Below, piece by piece: positions 1-9,600 of a DNA stretch of 64,000 nt (the stretch's first letter is position 1; every line of letters starts with the position of its first letter). The notes under the pieces were generated by a model that was not told the DNA's origin, searched no databases, and saw nothing but the letters and a program-made list of their open reading frames with translations. The stretch comes from Diadema setosum. Its lineage: Eukaryota; Echinodermata; Echinoidea; Diadematoida; Diadematidae. The stretch covers positions 25,019,447 through 25,083,446 of the forward strand of contig NC_092698.1 in NCBI RefSeq assembly GCF_964275005.1, in the 5' to 3' direction. The position numbers and the translations under genes were made by a program.

Positions 1-1
1 T

Positions 2-325
2 TACTTGTAGGATGTAATACTAATCAAAACGCTGCAAGAACTTGATTGGACCACTTTGCAACAGCGCAGAGAAAATGACAGGCTAGCCATGATGTACAAA
101 ATACACAATAATCTTTCTCATCTTAATTGGCGTAGAACTAAAGTGCATAATGATTAAGATCACACAGGTTACCCAGTCGACGAGAGGCATCCAAGAAGTT
201 CCTATCAGATACCATACTCGAGAACTGAATCGCATCGTCATTCGTTCAACAGCAAAGAGCTGAAATTCCCTGCATGTCTCCGGAAATTGTTCAGGGCCAT
301 TACACTCTTTGGGAGCCTTTTGTAA
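2..325 (+). pseudogene. Non-LTR retrotransposon reverse-transcriptase 3' relic
   Basis: The frame starting at base 32 reads LQELDWTTLQQRRENDRLAM then MYKIHNNL, typical of the extreme C-terminus of LINE polyproteins (LGWxxLxxRRxxxRLxxxYKIxN). After an in-frame TAA at 155 it continues HPRSSYQIPYSRTESHRHSF, the usual R..YxxPxxRT...SF ending. A stop at 155-157 and an apparent frame loss near base 245 show it is dead. It is cut by the window's left edge and followed by an AT-rich tail. The clade cannot be told from this length. Confidence 0.7.
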
Positions 326-355
326 TCGACTGACGGTTGCTGACTGTGGTCTTTT

Positions 356-561
356 TTTATATATTACATATTATGTATTATATATTATATATTATATATT
401 ATATATTATATAGTATATGTTATATATTATATATTATATATTATATATTATATATTATATAATATATACTATATATTATACATTATATATTATATATAAT
501 ATATCATATGTCATATATTATATATTATATATTATATATTATATATTACATATTATATATT
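356..561. repeat. TATATTA-type AT minisatellite
   Basis: About 200 bases of near-uniform tandem TATAT(T)A units. It lies directly between the LINE 3' relic and a palindromic MITE. It could be an expanded LINE tail or an independent microsatellite. Confidence 0.85.
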
Positions 562-653
562 ATCGTCGGTTGAGAATGATAAGGGCGTTAAGTGACCACA
601 AAACCCATAGTGTTCGAGAAGACTTAAAGCCCTTCTCATTCTCAACAGACGTT
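562..653 (+). mobile_element. Palindromic mini-MITE, copy 1
   Basis: Imperfect palindrome with ends ATCGTCGGTTGAGAATGA and TCATTCTCAACAGACG and inner AAGGGCGTTAAG / CTTAAAGCCCTT arms. A closely similar copy lies in reverse orientation at 24299-24390, which establishes it as a dispersed repeat. Confidence 0.75.
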
Positions 654-849
654 ATTTTAACATGTTATAAACTATTATATTAGTTATTATATATTATATG
701 AATAAACGGCACTATAATGTAGACAACACTCGAATGGATGGATGCTAATATTTATGACGGTGAACACACACAGTCTGCAAGAATCTTCAGGTAATGAAAG
801 GAGACCGACTTCACCAGGAGAAGATAGGAAGAAGAAGACGACGACGAAT

Positions 850-1170
850 TTTAAGGGGATTTGCTCCAAGCATTACACAAGTGGATTGGGTCAATACAGT
901 AATCATTTGATCACATTGAGCAGTCAAGTCTGAGGAAAATCGGACAATCCATACAAAAGCTATGAATTTTTAAAGTGTCGGTGTTGCCATCGATGGATAA
1001 GCAGAGACCACAACAGTTCGTGACCTCATTGCAGAACAACGATGTAACTAAAAGATAAAAGAGAATTCAATATATTTTCAGTTTTCTATAGCATAATAAA
1101 GGAGCAATATTGACGTACCTCTTTCATAAAGAAAGGAAAATAAAATTACTATGAACTTATAATATCAGTA
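850..1170. repeat. Degenerate copy of the 56.6-kb MITE family
   Basis: Shares the phrase GAGGAAAATCGGACAATCC followed by AAAAGCTATGAATTTTTAAA, and AAAAGAGAATTC, with the element at 56556-57112 and the copy at 57.7-58.0 kb. Ends are not clear. Confidence 0.55.
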
Positions 1171-1280
1171 ACAAGTAAGGGATGTGTCCTTTCAAGATAT
1201 TAAAAAAAGTGAGATTCTCTTAAAATGTTTCGACCTATACGGTTTTAACGATCAACAAAAAAAAAAAATCGAAATTTTGC

Positions 1281-1650
1281 TCTTAAAAGGGAAGGCTAGT
1301 AACTGATCAGTGGGAATCAGTGGAAATGTTGGGAGATGATTGTTCCAATCCTTATGGGATTCATTCAAGAGTTCATTGTATATCTATTGTTGTGTGAAAA
1401 TGATTTGCTTCAGAATGGTCTCATATTCAAGTAATGTGCAGTTTAATGCTTCCAGTTTAGCGTCCCTGGTCAGTGACGGAGCATTAATCTGCACATTACT
1501 TGAATATGAGACCGTTCTGAAGCAAATCATTTTCACACAACAATAGATATACAACGAACTCTTGAATGAATCCCATAAGGATTGGAACAATCATCTGCCA
1601 GCATTTCCACTGATTCCCATTGATCAGTTACTAGCCTTCCCCTTTAAGAC
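1281..1650. mobile_element. Large foldback (inverted-repeat) element
   Basis: Arms of about 165 bases (approximately 1281-1455 and 1478-1650) are nearly perfect inverted copies with a loop of about 20-30 bases. Ends are TCTTAAAAGGGAAGGC and GCCTTCCCCTTTAAGA. Because of the symmetry both strands translate to almost the same 68-residue peptide, which is not a gene. Confidence 0.9.
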
Positions 1651-1663
1651 CAACTGGGAAATA

Positions 1664-1801
1664 TATTATATAAAATGGGTTAGTCAAATACCGGTTAGTC
1701 ATTGACTTCGTCTCGGGACTTATAACCTCCCTCAATAGCATTTCAAACCCTTCGGGTGGAACATTCGGTATGTTCCCTTCCCCGCCAGTCATCATCTATA
1801 T
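1664..1801 (-). mobile_element. Internally deleted copy of the 6.3-kb composite MITE
   Basis: In reverse complement it begins ATAGATGATGACTGGCGGGG, runs through the same GAATGTTCCACC...GAAGGGTTTGAAATGC block as 6315-6420, then jumps to the ACTAACCGGTATTTGACTAA end seen at 6757-6781. The middle of the longer copy is missing. Confidence 0.75.
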
Positions 1802-2430
1802 ACTTTTGACGGTTATTTTCCCAGTTGAAACCCATATTGGTGTCGAAATCAGAGCCCAACAACAACAGTGATATCCAAGTCTGATGACTAGCTGTTTATT
1901 GTAGTTATACCAACAGTCATATTCTGTGTAGTCTGCGAGATGTGTGCTCTGTGCGGTTTGTGTTTACCGAAAGAGGGCGCTGCACCCAATAGAGTCATCG
2001 ATACACAGGGTAGGGCCGCCATGTAAAATTTATTTTAGTATCCAATTAGTTTGGGGTTCCCCTTTTATTGAATTCAAAGATCATTCTTAGGTCAAAAAAA
2101 AAAAAAACAGTTAGGGTGATCTCTCTATACTGCATTCGCGTTATGGTCTAGTCGTATTTTTATTCAAACTCTGCGTATGCACGACGATTTGATTTTTGGC
2201 CAAGATTCACAAAACGTGTTTTTTTTTTTTTTTTTTTTTTTTTGGGGGGGGGGGGAGGGGGTTGCTTTATAAGAGTGGTAGTTATGAACATTGAAAACAG
2301 TATTTGACAGGGAAGTCAATGTTTGTGAAATTTCGAAATTAACCGACCGTATGCGTGTTTCCCCATGATGATCATACTGACATGACTTTAATTATAGTAT
2401 GGTAGTGTCTATGATAGCTTATGATGTAGG
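1802..2430. other. Gene-free stretch with T/G homopolymer run
   Basis: No gene seen. The main landmark is a run of about 25 T directly followed by 12 G (2219-2255). Confidence 0.5.
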
Positions 2431-2439
2431 CCTATAAAG

Positions 2440-3195
2440 TTAAAGTCTGAACCCTGAACCATGGCCATACCTTTCACGGTCACCTCCCCCCCTCCCCTTA
2501 CCCCCCGGGGGGGGGGGGGCGTCGTCCGCGTCGATCTTTTTTTCACAGTTGGGAGCAAAACTTTGGAAGTCCTGTGCGAGGGAGCGGAGCGACAGTGGAG
2601 CGGGGACTGGGTGTGGGAGGTATACCCCTCCCACAAGAGGGAGTTTTTGCATTTTCGATCTCATGAACATTTTATATTTGAATATTCGGAAAATTGTCAA
2701 TCCCCAAAGCGTGCAGAGCTTAAATCTGTCATGGATAGGAACTGAGTGGGGGAAGGGTATAAAGATGATGAGGGAACTTGTTGGAATTGAAGTTATAGAT
2801 CTGGTGCAGCACACTTTTTAATGAATATTCTTAAATTTGTCAATCTCTAAAGTGGACCACGTGTATGGAAGAGGACCTAACGGGGGAGGGTGTGGCAGGG
2901 GGTACCCCCTCCAACGCGTGCGAGGGAGATCGTTTTCAGAATTGAAATTCAACAATCGGTGCACACTTTGGACAGTTTTTATCAACAAAGCAAGAAAATT
3001 TTCCACATCTCGGGAATTATTTGGGAGGGGGATATGCTTGCCCAAATTTCTTCGTGGGGGGGGGGGACTGCCCCCGCCTCAGGATTGACGCCCTTGCCAC
3101 CCCCTCCCCTCCCCTCCCCCTTTCCTCCCTCCCCGCAGCTTCCCATCCCCTCCCCTGCCCCAGTGCCATACGGCACTGCCCTGCCCCTCTCCCCA
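2440..3195. repeat. C/G-homopolymer-rich imperfect tandem repeats upstream of SECISBP2L
   Basis: Two or more degenerate units share GTGTGG(C/G)AGG...TACCCCCTCC..CGCG(T)GCGAGGGAG followed by AATATTC..AAATTGTCAATC; examples begin near 2610 and 2890. Long pure C or G blocks (2480-2520, 3056-3072, 3100-3150) create many overlapping open frames on both strands; none has coding support. Confidence 0.55.
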
Positions 3196-3199
3196 CTAG

Positions 3200-3604
3200 G
3201 CACACACAAAAATCGTGTACAGTAATATGAAGCATGAAGCGAGGTGTTCGGCTCGCTCTCTCGCAGTAACGTGCATTCTCCGTACACTGGCATACGGGCC
3301 TATTCCCATACACGAAGCTGATCCCTTCCCGATCCCGTTTCGCTGGCTGCATGCGAGCTGCATGCCTCGTTCCGCGTGCAGTTCAAGTGACTCTCGCTCG
3401 CTGATCCGCGAACTCATACTGCTGCGACATCATCGACACAAGTATGCACACAACGTGAACGACCCTGATATCTCGCAAAACTACCTGAGAGGGACTTTGT
3501 AAAATGTAGGCAAAAAAGTTTGAGAATAGCCGTCTGGAGAACAGGTGTGAATGGATGCCAAGCTTTTGGATGAAAGAAATACAGTATGCTAGTGTCAAAG
3601 AAAG
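3200..3604 (+). promoter_or_regulatory. Probable SECISBP2L promoter and 5' UTR
   Basis: About 400 bases before the start codon are visibly richer in CpG (CGAGG, CGTGCA, CCGATCCCG, CGCTCGCTGATCCGCG) than the flanking AT-rich DNA, as expected for a broad, TATA-less housekeeping promoter. No convincing TATA box is seen. The transcription start cannot be placed; the assignment rests on position and base composition. Confidence 0.4.
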
Positions 3605-3673
3605 ATGACGGAGGGTGGAGTGAGTAGATCAACGACTACGCAGTTCTATCAGAAATCGCTGCAGCAGCAGCAG
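3605..3673 (+). CDS. SECISBP2L: SECISBP2L coding exon 1 (start codon, residues 1-23)
   Basis: The ATG at 3605 has A at -3 and an in-frame TAG 15 bases upstream (3590), so translation cannot start further 5' in this frame. The exon reads MTEGGVSRSTTT... and ends in a run of four Gln codons directly before a near-consensus donor CAG|GTACGT at 3674. It ends in phase 0, and exon 2 opens in phase 0 with ATRLSAEVDPF. In vertebrate paralogues the short first exon likewise precedes the KLSAEVEPFIP motif. The link across a 12.9 kb intron is inferred from phase, donor quality and the homologous exon layout; a cDNA would settle it. A nearer, unrecognised first exon is the main alternative. Confidence 0.72.
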
Positions 3674-6600
3674 GTACGTATTTTGTTGACGTCCCGTCCA
3701 TATCGTTTCGTGCAGAGCAATCCATGAATCATTGTCTATTTTCGTTCGGATCCCATCACGGTCATACGCGCTCACGCTTGTTTCATGAGAGCCTACCTAC
3801 ACAAACCTATGGCCATGTTCTTCACACACCTTGAAAGGCTGTGAACGGTGTCCACGCCGCAGCCACCAACATCAGTAGATCTAACCGTTAGTACAGTATT
3901 TAATAATTTTAGGAAATTTACAGTAACTATAAGTTTCCGACGTCAGTCAAAAGTCTACTGTGAAATTAGATCTAGTAGCGAATTACACACAGACTGTGTC
4001 ACCAGTGGCAGTGCATTAAATTTATTTTTATTTTTTTTGCATTTTGATACACGCGTAGCATAGTTCAGTGACAAAAAAAGAGCTCGCCTCGAGTTTGACC
4101 GACAAGTATCAAATGAGTACACTTATGTCTAATTCCGCGAAAAACTTCTCATTTATAGTAATGACATTTGCTGGGTCAGTTTTTCGCTTCTTTAGACAGA
4201 CACCATTGATACATACAAGTTGTACGCCATTGCGACGGTTTAAGCCGTTTTGGCTTAACGGAACTTCGACCCAGTTCCCCCCGCATAAAAATGGTTACCA
4301 TTATTTTTTCCAGCTTGGTTTTCAAACCAATCTGGAAAAAATGTATACAGGATTAGTCAGTCAACATTTTGACTCGCCTCTTCCACTGTTTCCTCCTGTT
4401 TTCTGGTTGTTTTCTCCACTTCTTTGCAGCGCTCCCCAATTCATCGGCGCCTTCGTTTGAAAAATGACCGCACAAACATCTACGGCAAGCCAAATGCTCC
4501 ATAATATCGGTACACGGAATCGCTTTTTTTCCTATGTACATGTATAATGGAGCACCATCAACACAGTAAAAAAAAAAAAAAAATGTTATACAACTCCAAA
4601 CAGACAGATTTTTCTGTTTAATTTCCAACCTACAATGTACAATAATAGTTTGGAACCACATACAGTTGTATGTATTAGTGAGAGCATTGTAAACTCACCT
4701 TTTACCAACTCCTTCAAGAAGGCTATCGACAGATCCCTTTGGGCTTTATATGGTACATTGTATGACGCTTTAAAACACCTCTGCGCCCTCTCTCTACTGA
4801 TAGCGAATGCATTTATACCAAGTAGGACCTTGCACGGTGTTCATACTGTTGTCTGTGTAAGCTGGATTCTAATGATGATGCAGACGATGCCAATCTCCAT
4901 GAGTTGAAATTGCAGGGTTTAAAAAAAAAAAGGCAAATAAAACAGTTTCAGTCTGCCGATACATTGCTTCAAACTCCATATTATCCTCAGCTACATGCGT
5001 ACATGTCGTAATGCTTCATACAGAATTACAAATATATCAACTATTCAACATAGCAGACCTTGCAGAGAATACAATTGTATGTCCACTTTTCTCTCAAGTA
5101 AAAGTGAAGAATCAATAAAATCTGCATCTTTGTGTTCCTGTGAAAATAAAAGTTGCATTGTGCCCATGCCAACGATGCCAACGATGCCGGTCACAACGCG
5201 CTCTTAACGCATTGACGCAACAATAGCGCATTGTCCCATTTACCACAAACTTCCCCGCAATTATATAACACAACCATGTGTTATATAATCCCACTTACAT
5301 CATATCATTTTCACATTGTACATACACATAACAAAAAAATTCCCCGCTCTTCCGGTCAAATACAAACGTCGAAATACTAAAAAATTTAACTTACATGAAA
5401 TCTGCCAAAAGTTGAAACTTTTGAACCTCTTCCAAATTAACAGTAAATCATAAACACTCATATATGATACATGGTATAAAAGTTCCGGGCCAACATCATC
5501 ATTAGAATCCAGCTTACAACAATACATCCAGATCCAGACTGTATGTGTGTCTTATGAAATTCAACTATGTCTTGTCTTTTCCAAGTATATCGGATGGAAA
5601 TAAGACTCAAAAGAGTGTTGAATGAAATGTACTGTATGCAACTAATGTTCAGTCTACTTTCATATCCATAGTTTAGATACAAGTATCTCAAGTTCCACGG
5701 AACCAAATTGCACCCAAATAACAGGAAACACTTCATCATAGCTTATATCCAATTACATGAATTTGAATCAAATCTGTTATCAGATAGTGTCAATATTTTT
5801 ATCTTAGGGGTAAGTATTTTTAGTTGTCGTATACAGCAGGTGGTCGCTGAGACCAGTTTGACTGTACATGTACAAATGTACATTGTATGTGTGTCACAGA
5901 GAACAAAAGGTCCTGATCAAATTAAAAAAAGGAATTTTATCGATGAATTTGAAGAAATGTCTTATGAACCAAGTTTCAGTGTATAGTAGATGTGTAAATG
6001 TTGTTCACTCAAGTGATATTCTGTAAACATGTAAAAGCACTGCCTACAATGTATTTCTTAGCATAAGCAGGGCCAAAGGCATCATGACTTGTATTGTGTT
6101 CTCCTAGTAGGATTGCAAGTAAGACAGTTATTATTATATTGTGTATACAATTGAATTTTATAATAAATATGTACAGTGTAAGTTTCTCCCAATGACAGAA
6201 TTTTCCAGCGATATCTATGACACTGCTTTTGGCTATGTCACTTCCCTATTGCCATTTTGTCTCTTGTTGCCATGGATATATCAACTTTGATGACATACAT
6301 TATAGTTGCACATTATATAGATGATGACTGGCGGGGAGGGAACATACCGAATGTTCCACCTGAAGGGTTTGAAATGCTATTGAGGGAGGTTATAAGTCCC
6401 GAGATGAAGTCGAGGGACTTACATTGTATAGCCTCCCGAAATAGCATTTCAAACCCTGAGGGTGGAACGTTTTTTACATGTTGTACATGTTCCCGACAAC
6501 AATAGTCATCATCTATTATATTATATGGGTTAGTCAAATTATCACACTTTCGTACGCATTACAAGAATCGGTCATCTGCTTTTTCACATTGTATGGAATA

Positions 6601-9600
6601 GGCAAATTTATCCTATCGATTGCGTGCAAAATATGATCGTTCAATCGTTTGGTATCGTTTGTCATTTGTTATGTGAAAATGTTTTCCCATGGGAGAACAT
6701 TACGAAAATGTTCTGCCCATGGGCGAACATAACCAATGTGCCTCCATCACGTGATGTACTAACCGGTATTTGACTAACCCATTTAATATTGTCTCTTGTT
6801 ATGTTCACACACTGGGTTTCATGAGGAGCAATTTCCATGGCCAGTCCCAGCCACCGCCATTTGGAAGTGGAGCCCTGCTTAAAGACCTGGTACAGTAGCA
6901 TTAGGATTAACGAATTATTGAATTAACCTGATTCATTCGCTGCCCACAGGGGTACATTTGAAAACCACAAAAACCACTGGTCAGAGAAGTGAAGCATTAT
7001 GTACATAATACTGTACAAACGTACGCTCATCAGTAACAGTTGACCCCAGTCCAGATGCTTCAGCTATGTACAAACTTAACAGAGATCAGTGAAAATTCAA
7101 GCTGTACACAATTTGTTATGGGGATTCTTGAGTACAGCTGTATACATGTGTACATGTACATTGTATTTGAGCCAGGCCAACCTTCCCACTTCATGGTTGC
7201 CAACACAACCGGGTAAAAAGCTTTCCCCGGGAGCCCTTCCCAGGCAAGCGAGTGCTACATGTACTGTACTATTATCAATAGTCACTATGTTGTACGTGTA
7301 CAGTACACTTTTTTCAGAACTATGGAGAGCATATATGTGCTGTAATTCCGCTGTATAAATCATATGGCTACAGTATACATTGTACATGTGTGTCCTGTTT
7401 CAAGAAAAATGTACATCAAGTCTAATGGCATATTGATTTGGCCAATGTGAAACTACACTGTGCACGGTAAATGTGTTCATGTTTTACACTAGACTTCTTG
7501 TGACAGTTTAGTCCAATGTACATTTTCCTTTATACAATGTACATGTACTGTATGTACAATGTAAGTTCATTTGTATGCATTGCAAAGTTAGCCATAATTA
7601 TACCCCCGCCAAACGAAGTTTGAAGGGGGTATATAAATTGTAGGAATCAGCGGGCGGTCGGGCGGTCGGGCGGTCGGTCCGTTGCAAATCTTGCGTCGCG
7701 AACTAAGTACTTCCTCAGTTTTCAACCGATTCCCATAAAACTTGGCACAGATGTGTGCCTTGGGTTGTAGATGTGCAAGACGTATTTTTTGACAGTACCC
7801 AAAAGTACGTTGCCATGGTAACGGCATATTATGGGCAAAAATGGGTACAAATCTTGCGTCGCGAACTCCTCCCACAGTTTTTGATCAATTTTTATGAAAT
7901 TAGGTACAGATGTTCATCTGAATATGTTAATGTGCAAGACACATATTTCCGCAGTGGCAAAAAGTGCGTTGCCATGGTAACGGCATGTTATTGGTAAAAT
8001 ATAGGGCAAAATGCTTCATGGCAAAACTGCTTCATCAGTGTTCTTCCAATTCTCATGGAATTCATATTGAATGTTTGTCTTAGGATATAGGTCAGCATGA
8101 CACATTTCTTGACAGTGACAAAAAGTATGTTGCCATGGTAACAGCTCACATATTATGAGCCAAAATGATGGAAAATTTTGTGTTGCAAACTACTTCCTCA
8201 GTTTTTGCCCAATTTCCATGAAACTTGGTACAGATGTGTGCCTTTGGTTGTAGATGTGCAAGACGCATTTTTCGACAGTACCCGAAAGTACATTGCCATG
8301 GTAACGGCATATTAATGGCAGAAGATCAAGGAAAGATCTTGCGGATTTAACTACTTCCTCAGTTTTTTGACCAAAGCTTATGAAATGTTGTTTTGACCAA
8401 AGCTTATGAAATGTTGTTTGGCGGGGGTATAACCAGTCGCTGTAGCGACATTTCTAGTTTTTTGTCTGTTCTTTTACTCTCAGACAGTTGCAGCTTGGTG
8501 TTGTAATGGTTCAAGCCACTGTGCATAGTATACCAAGGAATGTAGAGGAGTTGCATAAGGTTGCTAATCTTTTCAAAAAAGATGAAGGGAAATTAAGAAA
8601 AAACAAAAAACCGTAAACTGTGAATGACCATATGGCATATTTTAAAGTACAAAATACCTCAGATGAATACAATGTTCCTTAAAACTTAAGAAGACTACAT
8701 GTATGCATTGTCTTTTCTTGATGATGATGATGATTATGATTATGATGATGACGGTGATGATGATTGACAGCATTTGTATGGTATCATACTGTACAATGTA
8801 AATACCTGGGGTTTTTTGTTTGTTTTTTTTTTTTAAGAAATCAAAGGCGCAGATTCCTCCGAGAGGGTTATTTATTGAATGTCTGGTGAAAAAATTATGA
8901 GTCTTGATTGAAGCTTTGAAATATCATGCTGGTCAACTTGAAGCACTCCCAGCTCACAGATCAAGAAAATCACTCCAAAAGAATTGGTTCTTAAATTGAT
9001 TTTTCTTACAGGGTTTGTATCTTTGTTAATTTGGATTGGATGGTGTTTTTTTCTGTGAGTTATAATTGTTTTTCTTTGGCCCAGTGACATTGATCCTGCT
9101 TCTCTACCACGGTTGCATGAAACACCCACCATAACAGCTTTCCTCCATTCATTAAGGCTAATTTCTTGTCACAGGATATGGCCAGGTGAGTCACATGACC
9201 TGCTGGCAGTACGTGCCGAGATAACGCACTTTACTGTGGTTACAGGGTGATGCTACCTCTTTCGATTCACTGTACAAGGCAGATGGAGACAGACATGAAG
9301 CGCCACTACATTTGTGATGGTGGCGTCTGCTGACATACAGCCAGCCGTGTCTGTTGTGGAATACAACCATGTACAGTTGTACACTGTTGGTCTTTCAGCC
9401 ATAAAGGCAGACAATGCTTTTGCATCAATTTTTTAGTGGATAGAAACAATGTACAATGTAAGCCTAGATTGCAGCTTCTGCAGTAATGTACATGACAAAG
9501 CATCATGGAAGTACCAGTACAGTTTACAGCCCCCTGGTTGTGTGTATGTGTTTTTTTTTCACATTATAAATTAATTCATACATAATGCACTTTGTTCAGG

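Noticed and set aside
1340..1590. Two nearly identical 68-residue peptides on opposite strands
   Set aside because: They result from the inverted arms of the foldback element and do not represent duplicated genes.
2461..3230. Multiple overlapping open frames upstream of SECISBP2L
   Set aside because: They run through C/G homopolymers in several frames on both strands; none has splice sites or a recognisable protein.
4068..4460. 130-codon plus-strand open frame
   Set aside because: Phe/Ser/Pro-rich translation of T-rich DNA inside intron 1; no domain recognised, and it overlaps the more plausible minus-strand exon candidate.
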